In this document: one piece after another, positions 45,008-55,036 of the stretch
Layout: each line of letters starts with the position of its first letter
Numbering within the stretch: the first letter of the stretch is position 1
NCBI RefSeq assembly: GCF_004358675.1
Contig: NZ_SMZO01000001.1
Coordinates: forward strand, 1 to 64,000
From: Meridianimarinicoccus aquatilis
GTDB lineage: Bacteria > Pseudomonadota > Alphaproteobacteria > Rhodobacterales > Rhodobacteraceae
DNA length: 64,000 nucleotides
Direction: 5' to 3'
Made by a program: the position numbers and the translations under genes
The notes under the pieces: generated by a model
The model's input: the letters and a program-made list of their open reading frames with translations, nothing else
The model's database searches: none
What the model was told of the DNA's origin: nothing

Positions 45008-45670
45008 TCAGAAATTCAGGCTGACGCCAAGGTTCAACGCATTGGTGACGATGTTCGTTTCCAACGTCCCGCCGCTCGCCAGATCTGCCTTGTTCTGGGA
45101 ATAGCTGCCTTTGTATTCTCCGAATACAGACCACCGATCGCTGAGCGGATAGCTGGCACCGGCGACCCACTGAACCGCCGCGCCGGTGTACTGGTACTCA
45201 AAGGTTTTTCCGCCCGATGTCTGAACATCCACGTGCGGAACGGCGATGCCAACGCCGCCACCCACATAGGGCGTGAAACTGGTCGGAGTGCCGGGAAAAC
45301 GGCGAAACACGTTGACCGTCACAAGGTTCAGGCCATCCGTGAATTCCAGACGGTTGAACCCGTTCTTGGCCAGCGTTTCGTCATCTGCATAGACTTTGGC
45401 GTGGTTGAATTCCAAAGCAAACCCCAGCGTGTCAGATTGCCACCACGTGCCGCGAAAGCCGTAATAAGGCGGCATTTCGCCCGACTTTCCTTCCCAGCCA
45501 GCGGTGAAGTCGAACGCACCAACCCCGCCAGGATCGTTGCCTTTGACCACGCTGTGGGGGGAAGTTTGCCAGCCTGTGTACACGCTGAGTTCGAATTCAG
45601 CAGCAGCAGGCACCGCCATAAGGCCAAGCGCGGCGGCAAGGGCAAGGGTACAAGCGCGAAAACGGAACAT
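45008..45670 (-). CDS. Outer-membrane beta-barrel protein
   Basis: 220 residues: signal peptide (CTLALAAALGLMAVPAAA), then alternating beta strands forming an eight-strand-size barrel and ending NLGVSLNF with the C-terminal Phe required for outer-membrane insertion. SFTPYVGGGVGIAVPHVDV is typical of small OmpA/PagL-size barrels. It resembles proteins annotated as lipid A oxidase (LpxQ-like) in relatives; I cannot confirm an enzyme activity. Confidence 0.8.
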   Translation of the reverse strand: MFRFRACTLALAAALGLMAVPAAAEFELSVYTGWQTSPHSVVKGNDPGGVGAFDFTAGWEGKSGEMPPYYGFRGTWWQSDTLGFALEFNHAKVYADDETLAKNGFNRLEFTDGLNLVTVNVFRRFPGTPTSFTPYVGGGVGIAVPHVDVQTSGGKTFEYQYTGAAVQWVAGASYPLSDRWSVFGEYKGSYSQNKADLASGGTLETNIVTNALNLGVSLNF

Positions 45671-45994
45671 CAGACAGGCCTTTCGATTCGTCAGCTACAG
45701 CAAGGATACTCCCTCGCTTTGTGTTTTGGCTACTCCTTGAAACAGACGCATTCAAGATCTGTGCTGCACCGCCGCATGGGTCTGGCCGATCTGCCACACT
45801 TTCCAGCAAGCTTGGACGCGAACACCAATTTTATCCCCAAAAACGCAAAATACTGCGGCATTTCGCCTGTCATGTGCGCGATTGTCTGCTGGACGGTTCA
45901 GGGCGTGCGGTCTAGTTACCTCTAATGGCGGCTGCCTGTTCTGCGCGGCCACGGCCCGCATTGGCCCAGCCAGCGAAAAGATGGAGAGTTTTCA
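45671..45994. other. Intergenic region upstream of petA
   Basis: 324 bases between the divergent beta-barrel gene and petABC. They must hold both promoters, but I find no clear -35/-10 pair, operator or RNA gene. Confidence 0.5.
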
Positions 45995-46558
45995 GTGTCA
46001 CACACCGAAGATCACGAAGGAACCCGCCGGGACTTCCTGTTTTATGCCACAGCCGGGGCGGGCACCGTCGCAACAGGTGCCGCGGTCTGGCCTCTTGTCA
46101 ATCAGATGAACCCGTCTGCAGATGTGCAGGCGTTGTCGTCGATTGTCGTCGATATCAGCGGCGTCTCCGAAGGCACGCAGATTACGGTCAAATGGCTTGG
46201 TAAGCCGGTGTTCATTCGCCGCCGTACCGCCGACGAGATCGAAAGCGCTCGCGAAACGCCGCTTAGCGATCTGCCAGACCAGAATGCGCGCAACGCGAAC
46301 ATCGCGGCGGATGCAGACGCAAGTGACCAGAACCGCGCCCTCGACGAGAGCGAGGAATGGTTGGTCATGATGGGTGTCTGCACCCACTTGGGCTGCGTCC
46401 CGCTTGGCGACGGTGCCGGCGACTTCGGCGGTTGGTTCTGCCCCTGCCACGGGTCGCACTACGATGCCGCTGGCCGGATCCGCAAAGGCCCCGCGCCAGA
46501 GAACCTGCCGATCCCGATTGCGTCGTTCCTCGACGATTCAACCATTCAACTCGGTTAA
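45995..46558 (+). CDS. petA: Ubiquinol-cytochrome c reductase, Rieske iron-sulphur subunit
   Basis: 187 residues. A Tat-type start [14 protein letters not shown] anchors the protein in the membrane, followed by a flexible hinge. The 2Fe-2S site is complete: CTHLGC and CPCHGSH. The start codon is GTG with GGAGAG upstream. It carries electrons from ubiquinol to cytochrome c1 in complex III. First gene of petABC. Confidence 0.96.
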   Translation: MSHTEDHEGTRRDFLFYATAGAGTVATGAAVWPLVNQMNPSADVQALSSIVVDISGVSEGTQITVKWLGKPVFIRRRTADEIESARETPLSDLPDQNARNANIAADADASDQNRALDESEEWLVMMGVCTHLGCVPLGDGAGDFGGWFCPCHGSHYDAAGRIRKGPAPENLPIPIASFLDDSTIQLG

Positions 46559-46570
46559 GGGAGAGACCGA

Positions 46571-47986
46571 ATGTCCGGAATTCCTCACGACCACTATGAA
46601 CCCAAGACGGGTGCCGAAAAGTGGCTGGATCGGCGTTTGCCGATTGTCGGCCTTTTGCACTCTACAATTACAATCCCCACGCCCAAGAACCTCAACTGGA
46701 TGTGGATCTGGGGCATTGTCCTGACCTTCACACTGGCGTTGCAGATTGCCACCGGCATCGTGCTGGTGATGCACTACACGCCTTCCGCCGATGCGGCCTT
46801 CGCCAGCGTTGAGCACATCATGCGGAACGTGAATGGCGGGCACATGCTGCGCTATCTGCACTCGAACGGCGCGTCGCTGTTCTTTGTTGCTGTCTATCTG
46901 CACATTTTCCGTGGTCTCTTTTATGGTTCCTACAAGGCACCGCGCGAAGTGACATGGATCATCGGCATGCTCATCTATCTGCTGATGATGGGCACGGCGT
47001 TTATGGGCTACGTTCTGCCTTGGGGTCAGATGTCCTTCTGGGGTGCGACCGTGATCACCGGCCTGTTTGGCGCGATCCCGTTCATCGGCGAAGCGATCCA
47101 GACTTGGTTGCTTGGTGGGCCAGCTGTGGACAACGCAACGCTCAACCGCTTCTTCTCGCTGCACTATCTGTTCCCGTTCGTTATTGCGGGCCTCGTGATC
47201 GTGCACATCTGGGCTTTCCACACGACAGGCAACAACAACCCGACAGGTGTTGAAGTGCGTCGCACATCCAAAGCCGAAGCGGAAAAAGACACCCTGCCGT
47301 TCTGGCCCTACTTCGTCATCAAGGACCTGTTCGCCCTGGCGTTAATTCTGGTGGTATTCTTCGCCATCGTTGGCTTCATGCCGAACTACCTTGGCCACCC
47401 CGACAACTACATCGAAGCCAACGCGCTTTCGACACCCGCGCACATCGTGCCTGAGTGGTACTTCCTGCCATTCTACGCCATCTTGCGCGCCTTTGACGGT
47501 GACGTATGGGTTGTGCAGATTGCCCAGTTCATCAGCTTCGGCATCATTGACGCCAAGTTCTTCGGTGTTCTGGCAATGTTCGGTGCGATTGCGGTCATGG
47601 CGCTGGCGCCTTGGCTCGACACCTCGTCTGTACGGTCGGGTCGCTATCGTCCGATGTTCAAGTGGTGGTTCTATCTGCTGTGCGTCGACTTTATGGTTCT
47701 GATGTGGGTTGGCGCGATGCCTGCCGAAGGCATCTATCCATATATAGCCCTACTGGGGTCGGCCTATTGGTTTGGCTACTTCCTCGTCATCCTGCCACTG
47801 CTCGGCGTGATCGAGAAGCCACTGCCACAATCGGCCTATTGGTTTGGCTACTTCCTCGTCATCCTGCCACTGCTCGGCGTGATCGAGAAGCCACTGCCAC
47901 AAGTCGAAACCATCGAAGAAGATTTCAACGCCCATTATGGCAAGTCCGACGACGCTTCTGGCACCGTCGCGACACCGGCCGAGTGA
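46571..47986 (+). CDS. petB: Cytochrome b of the bc1 complex, with duplicated last helix
   Basis: 471 residues, about 24 more than expected. The first seven transmembrane helices, quinone-site PEWY ([13 protein letters not shown]) and haem-ligand helices look normal. The final helix (beginning [17 protein letters not shown]) then occurs twice in direct succession because of a perfect 72-bp tandem duplication (47759-47902), before the normal C-terminus [13 protein letters not shown]. An extra membrane crossing would flip the C-terminal tail unless one copy stays out of the membrane. petA and petC are intact. Confidence 0.95.
   Translation: MSGIPHDHYEPKTGAEKWLDRRLPIVGLLHSTITIPTPKNLNWMWIWGIVLTFTLALQIATGIVLVMHYTPSADAAFASVEHIMRNVNGGHMLRYLHSNGASLFFVAVYLHIFRGLFYGSYKAPREVTWIIGMLIYLLMMGTAFMGYVLPWGQMSFWGATVITGLFGAIPFIGEAIQTWLLGGPAVDNATLNRFFSLHYLFPFVIAGLVIVHIWAFHTTGNNNPTGVEVRRTSKAEAEKDTLPFWPYFVIKDLFALALILVVFFAIVGFMPNYLGHPDNYIEANALSTPAHIVPEWYFLPFYAILRAFDGDVWVVQIAQFISFGIIDAKFFGVLAMFGAIAVMALAPWLDTSSVRSGRYRPMFKWWFYLLCVDFMVLMWVGAMPAEGIYPYIALLGSAYWFGYFLVILPLLGVIEKPLPQSAYWFGYFLVILPLLGVIEKPLPQVETIEEDFNAHYGKSDDASGTVATPAE
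47759..47902. repeat. Perfect 72-bp in-frame tandem duplication inside petB
   Basis: Units 47759-47830 and 47831-47902 are identical at every base. Each encodes 24 residues, the last transmembrane helix plus IEKPLPQ. Complete identity means a very recent event or an assembly error. Confidence 0.95.
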
Positions 47987-48003
47987 AAGGGGCAGAGGTA
48001 AAC

Positions 48004-48789
48004 ATGTTCAAGACACTCACCCTCGCAGCAACCACCGCGTTCGCCTTGACAGGCGGCGCGGCCCTGGCCGCGGGCGGCGAAGGCCACATCCATGATGTGA
48101 ACTTCTCCTTCGAAGGTCCGTTCGGTAAATTCGATGAGGCGCAGCTTCAGCGCGGCCTGCAGGTTTACACCGAAGTCTGCTCAGCCTGCCACGGCATGAA
48201 GTTCGTTCCGATCCGGTCTATCGGTGAAGAAGGCGGCCCTAACATTCCTGAAGACCAGGTTCGCGCATATGCGGAATTCTGGGAAGTCTGGGATCCGGAA
48301 ATCATGGACTATCGGACTGCAAAGCCGACAGACCATTTCCCGCCTTCGTCCTTGGAAAACGCACCTGACCTGAGCCTTATGGCAAAGGCACGTGCGGGCT
48401 TTCACGGCCCCTATGGCACAGGTTTGAGCCAACTGTTCAACGGCATCGGCGGACCAGAGTACATCACCTCCCTCCTCACCGGCTACACCGGCGAAGAGAA
48501 AGAGGAAGCCGGTGTTGTTCTGTATGAAAACACTGCTTTCCCAGGTGGGTGGATTGCCATGGCACCGCCAATCGGTGACGAGTACGTGGAATATGCAGAT
48601 GGCCATCCCAACGACGCTGAATCCATCTCCGAAGACGTTGCCGCATTCCTGATGTGGACAGCGGAGCCGAAGATGATGGCGCGCAAAGAAGCCGGTCTGA
48701 CCGCGTTTCTTTTCCTCACCGTCCTGACTGTTCTGCTATACCTGACGAACAAGCGGATTTGGGCGCCGGTAAAGAAGAAAAAAGCGTAA
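48004..48789 (+). CDS. petC: Cytochrome c1
   Basis: 261 residues. Signal peptide to about residue 22, haem c site CSACH (Cys59, Cys62, His63), axial Met in WIAMAPP, and a C-terminal membrane anchor [19 protein letters not shown] facing the periplasm. It receives electrons from the Rieske protein. The ATG follows petB by 17 bases with AGAGG upstream. Last gene of the operon. Confidence 0.96.
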   Translation: MFKTLTLAATTAFALTGGAALAAGGEGHIHDVNFSFEGPFGKFDEAQLQRGLQVYTEVCSACHGMKFVPIRSIGEEGGPNIPEDQVRAYAEFWEVWDPEIMDYRTAKPTDHFPPSSLENAPDLSLMAKARAGFHGPYGTGLSQLFNGIGGPEYITSLLTGYTGEEKEEAGVVLYENTAFPGGWIAMAPPIGDEYVEYADGHPNDAESISEDVAAFLMWTAEPKMMARKEAGLTAFLFLTVLTVLLYLTNKRIWAPVKKKKA

Positions 48790-48877
48790 GCAAGACATCC
48801 GACGCTTCGCACCTAAACGGAGCCGAAACTCTTACTCAAGAATTCGCGCCTCAGGCCTGCGTCGGACTTACCTTCAT

Positions 48878-48907
48878 AAAACGCGCCCTTTGGGGCGCGT
48901 TTTCCGT
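48878..48907 (+). terminator. Terminator of petABC
   Basis: Stem AAAACGCGCCC / GGGCGCGTTTT with a 4-base loop, ending in TTTT. It lies about 90 bases after petC. Confidence 0.8.
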
Positions 48908-48994
48908 TTGTCGGCTGTCACGGTTGAGGCTTGAGCCCTCTGCCCGCGCCCGCTACATCCCCTGATAACACTTTCAAGACGGAGCCCGCGCCTC

Positions 48995-50107
48995 ATGAGC
49001 CTGAACATTTTTGGCCACCTGTTCCGCGTCACCACATGGGGCGAAAGCCACGGACCCGCTCTTGGCGCGACTGTGGACGGATGCCCTCCGGGTATTCCGA
49101 TCGACGCCGCCGACCTCCAACACTGGCTGGACCGCCGCAAGCCAGGTCAGAACAAATACACAACCCAGCGCCGGGAAGCCGATGAAGTCGAGATACTTTC
49201 CGGTGTCTACGAGGGTCAAACCACCGGCACACCGATTCAACTCATGATCCGAAACACGGATCAGAGATCGAAAGACTATGGTGACATTGCCGAGAAATTT
49301 CGGCCCGGGCATGCCGACATCACTTATTGGCAAAAATACGGGATTCGCGACCCGCGCGGGGGCGGCCGTTCATCGGCACGCGAGACAGCAGCACGCGTCG
49401 CAGCCGGGGGCATCGCTCGCAAGGCATTGTCTACACTTATGCCAAATGTGGAAATCAGCGGATACATGGTGCAGATTGGGCCCCACGCCATCGACCGGGC
49501 ACGTTTTGATGCCGCCGAAATTGACCGCAATCCATTCTGGGTTCCAGACGCACAAGCCGCAACCGAGTGGGCCGCGTATCTTGATGGACTCCGTAAATCA
49601 GGCGATAGCGTCGGGGCCGTGATCGAAGTGACAGCGCGCGGCGTCCCTGCGGGCCTTGGTGCCCCGATTTACGCCAAGCTCGATACAGATCTGGCGGCAG
49701 CGATGATGTCGATCAATGCCGTAAAGGGCGTGGAAATCGGCGACGGCATGGCAGCGGCTGTTCTGACTGGCTCTGCCAACGCGGACGAGATCACACTGGG
49801 CGCAGATGGCGCGCCTGTTTATGGATCCAACCATGCAGGCGGGATTCTGGGGGGCATTTCCACCGGACAAGAGATCGTGGTGCGCTTTGCCGTGAAGCCC
49901 ACATCATCGATCCTGACCCCCCGTGCGACAATCACCAAGTCGGGTGAACCTGCCCAGATCATCACAAAAGGCCGCCACGATCCTTGCGTCGGTATACGTG
50001 CTGTCCCTGTCGGAGAGGCGATGATGGCCTGCGTTCTTCTTGACCAGCTCTTGCTGCATCGCGGTCAGGTCGGAGATGGACCGCGCGGGCACATAGGCCC
50101 GGTCTGA
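48995..50107 (+). CDS. aroC: Chorismate synthase
   Basis: 370 residues. It converts EPSP to chorismate with reduced FMN, the last common step to aromatic amino acids. Signatures are [15 protein letters not shown] (about 11-25), [12 protein letters not shown] in the centre and [16 protein letters not shown] near the end. Length is normal. Preceded by GACGGAG. Single gene. Confidence 0.97.
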   Translation: MSLNIFGHLFRVTTWGESHGPALGATVDGCPPGIPIDAADLQHWLDRRKPGQNKYTTQRREADEVEILSGVYEGQTTGTPIQLMIRNTDQRSKDYGDIAEKFRPGHADITYWQKYGIRDPRGGGRSSARETAARVAAGGIARKALSTLMPNVEISGYMVQIGPHAIDRARFDAAEIDRNPFWVPDAQAATEWAAYLDGLRKSGDSVGAVIEVTARGVPAGLGAPIYAKLDTDLAAAMMSINAVKGVEIGDGMAAAVLTGSANADEITLGADGAPVYGSNHAGGILGGISTGQEIVVRFAVKPTSSILTPRATITKSGEPAQIITKGRHDPCVGIRAVPVGEAMMACVLLDQLLLHRGQVGDGPRGHIGPV

Positions 50108-50144
50108 CGCGCAGCGCAGCCAGCGCGCCCTGCCCCCCGACCGG

Positions 50145-51023
50145 TCACGACGGGGGCGAAGGCACAGTTTTGGACAACTGCACGGCCAGAATACCCAATG
50201 TTACGATCACGACGCCCACGACATCGAGCAGGTGCACCTGCTCGCCCAGAATCATGAACGCAATTGCCACGCCAAAGACCGGGTTGAGGAAGTGAAAGGT
50301 TGCGGCCCGCGTGGGGCCAATCCTGTTCACCAGCACGAACCAGATCAACGTGGCCGCAAGGCCCGGAACCAGAAGCGTATAGGCAAAGGCGGCCAGCAGG
50401 CTTGGTGTGATCGTGAAAGGGGCGATCCCGGTGAACGCCACAGCCACCATCAAGCCCGCACTGCCGACCAGCATTTGTAGCCCAACGATCATTACGACAT
50501 TGCCGCCCGAAGACGCGCCGCGCACCGACAGGGTCGCGGCCGTCAGTGCCAGAACCCCAACCAGACAAAGGCCCAGTCCAAAAAGATCAGCCCCCCCAGA
50601 CACCCGCGTGCCCATGATCAGGACCACGCCACTCAACCCGGCCAGCAAGCCCGCCACCGCCTGTGGGCGCAACCGTTCGCCTTTTCCCAACCAACCGGCC
50701 AGAGCCACCAATAGCGGCATTGACGAGGCTATGATGGCTGCAAAGGACGCTTCAAGCGTCTGCATGGCGACAAAGAACAAACCAAGGTACAACGCGTTCT
50801 GGCAAATGCCGAAAACAATCGTGGCCCGCCACTGCGCCCGCGTCAGGTGCCAGCTTTGCCCAAGCGCCCGTGCGATGATGACCGCCAAAAGCCCCGACAG
50901 GAAGAACCGCAGTGCAAGCGCGGGCAGCGCGGGCGCCTGCGCGACAATGACCCGCGCAGATGTAAAGGCCGAGGACCACATAAAGGCAAAGGCCAGCCCC
51001 ATTGCGACGGCTTTGTAGTCCAT
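50145..51023 (-). CDS. EamA/DMT-family transporter
   Basis: 292 residues with about ten membrane helices in two EamA repeats; the second ends FHFLNPVFGVAIAFMILGEQVHLLDVVGVVIVTLGILAV, a typical DMT signature. It begins MDYKAVAMGLAFAFMWSSAF, where the W-S-x-F motif is common in the family. The ATG at 51023 has GGAG upstream; a GTG two codons earlier is possible. Substrate unknown. The HU terminator lies just upstream. Confidence 0.86.
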   Translation of the reverse strand: MDYKAVAMGLAFAFMWSSAFTSARVIVAQAPALPALALRFFLSGLLAVIIARALGQSWHLTRAQWRATIVFGICQNALYLGLFFVAMQTLEASFAAIIASSMPLLVALAGWLGKGERLRPQAVAGLLAGLSGVVLIMGTRVSGGADLFGLGLCLVGVLALTAATLSVRGASSGGNVVMIVGLQMLVGSAGLMVAVAFTGIAPFTITPSLLAAFAYTLLVPGLAATLIWFVLVNRIGPTRAATFHFLNPVFGVAIAFMILGEQVHLLDVVGVVIVTLGILAVQLSKTVPSPPS

Positions 51024-51037
51024 TGTCACACTCCAAC

Positions 51038-51065
51038 AAAAAAGGCCGCGTCCTGCGCGACCTTT
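51038..51065 (-). terminator. Terminator after the HU gene
   Basis: On the minus strand, GGTCGCG / CGCGGCC (one G-T pair) with loop CAGGA is followed by TTTTTT. It separates HU from the EamA gene. Confidence 0.75.
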
Positions 51066-51097
51066 CTCATACTGAATCGGCGGATGCCAGAACGACC

Positions 51098-51385
51098 TCA
51101 GTCGTTCACGCTATCCTTAAGGGCCTTCGCAACGGTGATCTTGACCACCTTGTCGGCCTCTTTCTTGATCTGCTCGCCGGTGGCTGGGTTGCGCACCATC
51201 CGCTCGGGACGTTCCCGGCAGTAGAACTTGCCGACACCTGGCAGGGTCACCGCACCGCCCTGTGCAACTTCACGCGTGATCAATGATGTGATCGCGTCGA
51301 GTGCAGCACCAGCGGTCTTTTTGTCCGCGTCCATTTCTTCGGCGATTGCGGTAACCAGTTGGGCCTTTGTCATCGGCTTGCTCAT
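51098..51385 (-). CDS. HU-family DNA-binding protein
   Basis: A 95-residue HU/IHF-type protein: helical N-terminal dimerisation part (TKAQLVTAIAEEMDADKKTA), then the beta arm GVGKFYCRERPERMVRNPATGE, whose R-NP tip intercalates DNA. It lacks features specific to IHF subunits. The start at 51385 has GGAG six bases upstream. It has its own terminator. Confidence 0.9.
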   Translation of the reverse strand: MSKPMTKAQLVTAIAEEMDADKKTAGAALDAITSLITREVAQGGAVTLPGVGKFYCRERPERMVRNPATGEQIKKEADKVVKITVAKALKDSVND

Positions 51386-51504
51386 TCGAGTCTCCATGCC
51401 TGTTTGTTTCGTATCGCCACACTTTAGCGGCAGAAGATTCGCGGACACAACGACTGTTCCTTTTTTTATTGGGGATAAGCGCAAAAAATCGGGTTTTCTG
51501 GTCG

Positions 51505-52971
51505 CTAAAGGAACGCTGTCTCTTCAAATGAACGCAACTTTCGGGAGTGAATCCGGTCTAGCGGCATTTCGCGCAAAAGCTCCATCGCGCGTATACCTAT
51601 TTCCAAATGGCGCGAAACCTGTGTGCGATAGAAATCGCTGGCCATTCCGGGCAGTTTCAATTCACCGTGGAGTGGCTTATCTGAAACGCACAAAAGCGTC
51701 CCATAAGGCACCCTGAACCGGAACCCGTTTGCCGCGATTGTTGCGCTTTCCATGTCGAGGGCAATCGCCCTGCTTTGGCTCAAACGGTGCACCGGCCCGG
51801 AGTGATCGCGCAATTCCCAGTTGCGGTTGTCGATGGTCGCCACGGTGCCGGTCCGCATGATCCGCTTTAACTCATACCCCTGAAGTTGCGTGATTTGTTC
51901 CACCGCATCTTCCAGAGCGATCTGGATTTCTGCCAAGGGTGGAATGGGAACCCAAACCGGCAAATCCTCGTCCAGGACGTGATCTTCGCGAAGATAGGCA
52001 TGAGCAAGGACAAAATCGCCAAGACGTTGCGAATTGCGCAGGCCAGCGCAGTGCCCGACCATCAGCCAGGCGTGGGGCCGCAGGACGGCGATATGATCTG
52101 TCGCGGTCTTCGCATTGCTTGGCCCGACCCCAATATTGACCAACGTGATCCCCGCGTTCTTGCCGCGCTTCAGGTGGTATGTCGGCATCTGCGGCAGCTT
52201 TGCCGGAGCAGCCAGCGGCATGTCAGGTGCGGTGATCTCCACATTGCCGGGGCCAACGAACGATGTGTAACCGCTCTCTGGATCAGCCAGCATCCGGCGC
52301 GCGAACGCCTCGAATTCTTCCACATAGAACTGGTAGTTGGTGAACAAAACGTGGTTTTGAAAATGCTCTGCTTCCGTTGCGGTATAGTGCGACAGGCGGG
52401 CGAGCGAATAATCCACACGCTGCGCACTGAACAATGCTAACGGGAACCTTCCATCTGGTCCTTCGCCCGATGCGCCGTTGACGATATCATCGTTGGTGGT
52501 TTTCAGATCGGGCACATCAAACGCGTCGCGCAGGGCAAATTTCAGTGCATGATCATGCGGGACCGCCTGCCCCGCCATGGCAAAGTGCAACGGCATGGGC
52601 GTCTCCGATGGGCCCACGGTTACTGCGACGCCGTGATTTTTCTGAACAAGTCCGATTTGTTGAATGAAGTAGTGATGAAACAAGTCGGGCCGGGTGATTG
52701 TCGTGGCATATTCGCCCGGATGCACAACGTGTCCAAAGCTCAGCCGATTGTCCACCGGGGCAAAGCTGGACATCGACAATCGGATCTCGGGGTAAAACGC
52801 ACGATAGCGTCCCTCGGGACGACCTGACTGAATTGACTTGGTAAACCCGTCTGACAAAAACGTCTGCGCTGTTTCGTACAAGGAATGCAGATACGCTACC
52901 GCTTCGGCAGCGTCGGTGAACTGCCGCGCGGGTTGAATTGGCGGTGTCAGCAGCGGCAGCGTGTCAGTCAT
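51505..52971 (-). CDS. amn: AMP nucleosidase
   Basis: A 488-residue Amn protein that splits AMP into adenine and ribose-5-phosphate. The N-terminal AMP-binding domain (to about 170) precedes a purine-nucleoside-phosphorylase fold; GVGPSNAKTATDHIAVLRPH and ALDMESATIAANGFRFRVPYGTLLCVSDKP include the catalytic acidic region. The ATG at 52971 is chosen because upstream sequence in the same frame has no family character. AAGGGG precedes it. Confidence 0.93.
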   Translation of the reverse strand: MTDTLPLLTPPIQPARQFTDAAEAVAYLHSLYETAQTFLSDGFTKSIQSGRPEGRYRAFYPEIRLSMSSFAPVDNRLSFGHVVHPGEYATTITRPDLFHHYFIQQIGLVQKNHGVAVTVGPSETPMPLHFAMAGQAVPHDHALKFALRDAFDVPDLKTTNDDIVNGASGEGPDGRFPLALFSAQRVDYSLARLSHYTATEAEHFQNHVLFTNYQFYVEEFEAFARRMLADPESGYTSFVGPGNVEITAPDMPLAAPAKLPQMPTYHLKRGKNAGITLVNIGVGPSNAKTATDHIAVLRPHAWLMVGHCAGLRNSQRLGDFVLAHAYLREDHVLDEDLPVWVPIPPLAEIQIALEDAVEQITQLQGYELKRIMRTGTVATIDNRNWELRDHSGPVHRLSQSRAIALDMESATIAANGFRFRVPYGTLLCVSDKPLHGELKLPGMASDFYRTQVSRHLEIGIRAMELLREMPLDRIHSRKLRSFEETAFL

Positions 52972-53470
52972 GAAAAAGGGCCCCTTGTTGTTTGTTGATC
53001 GAAACAGGCCACAGCGGGCAGCCCACCGCAAGGCCCTTTGGCCGACGGCACCGCCTTGGGAACAGCGAAAAATATGCAAAACAGTCTCATGCATACTCTC
53101 CGTTAACTTTGTTGTTCTATCGCTGAGATGGCCAAAAGGCAGGCGGGGAAAACGCCCCGCCACGGCGCAAAAGGCGCCACTATACGGGTAAATCCCCAAC
53201 ACTGCGCGGCGGCGGCCAAAACGGTCGTCGCACGCACCCGCCACGGGAACGGCGTGTCCTTGTGACTGCGCAGGACGCAAGTCTTGGTCCGGGTTTGCCA
53301 AGACGCTTCCGGATGGCACTTTGCCAATGGCGTGCGTCCTAAGGGCACTGCACTGCCTTGATGCAACCAAACACACCGCTCCCCGCCGAACTTCCCCCCG
53401 ACGAACTTCGTCTTCGGACACGAAATTTCGCGCGTGACAGGACTGCTGGGCTGTGATCTATCCCTTTCTC
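52972..53470. other. Intergenic region between amn and the thiamine riboswitch
   Basis: About 500 bases with divergent promoters. Only weak, family-less open frames are seen. The thi promoter should lie shortly before 53471, but I cannot place it with confidence. Confidence 0.5.
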
Positions 53471-53545
53471 AAGACAGGGGCGCCCCGACGGGGCTGAGAA
53501 GTACCCTTTGAACCTGACCCGGTTTGTCCCGGCGGAGGAAGTCTT
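53471..53545 (+). ncRNA. TPP (THI-box) riboswitch
   Basis: Closing stem AAGAC (53471-53475) / GTCTT (53541-53545). The conserved pyrimidine-sensor core CTGAGAA and the CCTTTGAACCTGA segment are at standard positions, and GGGGCGCC begins the element. It sits 56 bases before thiM. Binding of thiamine diphosphate should lower expression of the seven-gene operon. A GGAGG ribosome site lies downstream. Confidence 0.93.
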
Positions 53546-53601
53546 GTGTGGTTTCGGCACCTGCCGCACCGCCCGGCTTCTCCGAATATTGGAGGCCCGA
53601 C

Positions 53602-54399
53602 ATGACCCTTTCCACATCACCCGCAACCGCTTTGCAAACTATGCGCGCCGGAACGCCCTTGGTTCATTGCATCACGAACTATGTCGCAATGAACATCGCA
53701 GCCAACGTGCTTTTGGCCGCCGGTGCATCGCCCGCGATGCTGCACACCCCAGAGGAGTCAGCCGATTTCGCCGCGATTGCCGGTGCGCTGACCATCAATT
53801 TCGGGACCCTCTCGCCAAATTGGGTGGATGGCATGCACAAGGCGATTGACGGTGCGCAGGCGGCGGGCAAGCCTTGGGTGTTCGACCCGGTGGCCCATTA
53901 TGCGTCACCTTGGCGGTCTGGCATTGCGCGTGATCTGCTGGCCCGCAACCCGACGATTTTGCGCGCGAACGCATCCGAAGTGCTGGCTCTCGGCGGCGGC
54001 GAGACGGCCAGCAAGGGCCCTGATGCCGGGGATGAAGTCGTTGCAGCCGAAGCCACGGCACGCGCCTTGGCCAAAGATCTGGGCGGCGTTGTCGCCGTCA
54101 CTGGCGCGGTAGATTTCGTCACCGATGGCACACGCGCGGTGCGCATCGCGGGCGGGTCGCCCTTGATGCCACTGGTCACGGCGATGGGCTGTTCGCTCAC
54201 CTGTCTTGTCGGGGCCTATGCCGCTGTTCTGGATGATCCGTTCGACGCCACCGTCGGAGCGTTGGCGTTGTTCGCCAAAGCGGGTGACATGGCGAAGGAC
54301 GGCGCAGCGGGACCAGCCAGCTTCCAGGTTGCCTTTGTTGATGCGCTTTACAATTTGCAACCGGCCGCGCTTGAAACGGTTGCGCTTTCGGACGCCTGA
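53602..54399 (+). CDS. thiM: Hydroxyethylthiazole kinase
   Basis: A 265-residue ribokinase-type enzyme phosphorylating 4-methyl-5-hydroxyethylthiazole for salvage. Opening motif PLVHCITNYVAMNIAANVLLAAGASPAML, ATP/Mg region NASEVLAL, catalytic GxGC-like VTAMGCSLT. GGAGG six bases before ATG. First gene after the riboswitch. Confidence 0.95.
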   Translation: MTLSTSPATALQTMRAGTPLVHCITNYVAMNIAANVLLAAGASPAMLHTPEESADFAAIAGALTINFGTLSPNWVDGMHKAIDGAQAAGKPWVFDPVAHYASPWRSGIARDLLARNPTILRANASEVLALGGGETASKGPDAGDEVVAAEATARALAKDLGGVVAVTGAVDFVTDGTRAVRIAGGSPLMPLVTAMGCSLTCLVGAYAAVLDDPFDATVGALALFAKAGDMAKDGAAGPASFQVAFVDALYNLQPAALETVALSDA

Positions 54400-54400
54400 T

Positions 54401-55036
54401 ATGCGCAGCTTGCCCGATCTGTCAGTCTATCTTGTGCTGGACCCTGACCTGTGCGCCCTGCGCGGCATGGTCGAAACCGCGCGTCTCGCGGTCGCGGGCG
54501 GCGCGGGTGTGGTCCAGTTGCGCCACAAGACGGCAGGCACCCCCGCCATGATCGAAACGGGCCGCGCCTTGATGGACGCGCTGCACGGCACAGGTGCAAT
54601 GCTCATCGTCAATGACGACGTCGAGGCCGCGCGCGCCCTGGGGGCCGGGCTGCACGTGGGGCAAGGTGACTTGTCCGCCGCCAAGGCACGGGCGGTCATC
54701 GGCCCAGATGCAATTCTTGGCGTTTCGGTTGAAACAGAAGATGCGGCAGGGGCCATTGACCCCGCTGTGGTCGATTATGTCGGCGCAGGCCCGGTGTTTG
54801 CGACACCGACCAAGCTTGATCACAAGGCGCCCGTGGGCTGGGATGGGCTCGCCCGCCTGATCGCCGCAGCACCGGTTCCCGCAGTCGCCATTGGCGGCAT
54901 CAAGACCAACCATGTTGCGCTGGCGCATGCGGCTGGCAGCGTCGGTGTTGCTGTGGTTTCCGCCATTTGTGGCCAGCCCGACCCAAAAGCAGCCGCAGCC
55001 GAGTTGCGCGCCCAATTTGAAAGGGGCCACGCATGA
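54401..55036 (+). CDS. thiE: Thiamine phosphate synthase
   Basis: A 211-residue TIM-barrel enzyme joining HMP-diphosphate and thiazole phosphate. VVQLRHKTAGTP contains the pyrophosphate-binding Arg/Lys, LIVNDDVEAARALGAGLHVGQGDLS the substrate loop, and DYVGAGPVFATPTK the conserved Gly-Pro segment. One base separates it from thiM. Confidence 0.94.
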   Translation: MRSLPDLSVYLVLDPDLCALRGMVETARLAVAGGAGVVQLRHKTAGTPAMIETGRALMDALHGTGAMLIVNDDVEAARALGAGLHVGQGDLSAAKARAVIGPDAILGVSVETEDAAGAIDPAVVDYVGAGPVFATPTKLDHKAPVGWDGLARLIAAAPVPAVAIGGIKTNHVALAHAAGSVGVAVVSAICGQPDPKAAAAELRAQFERGHA

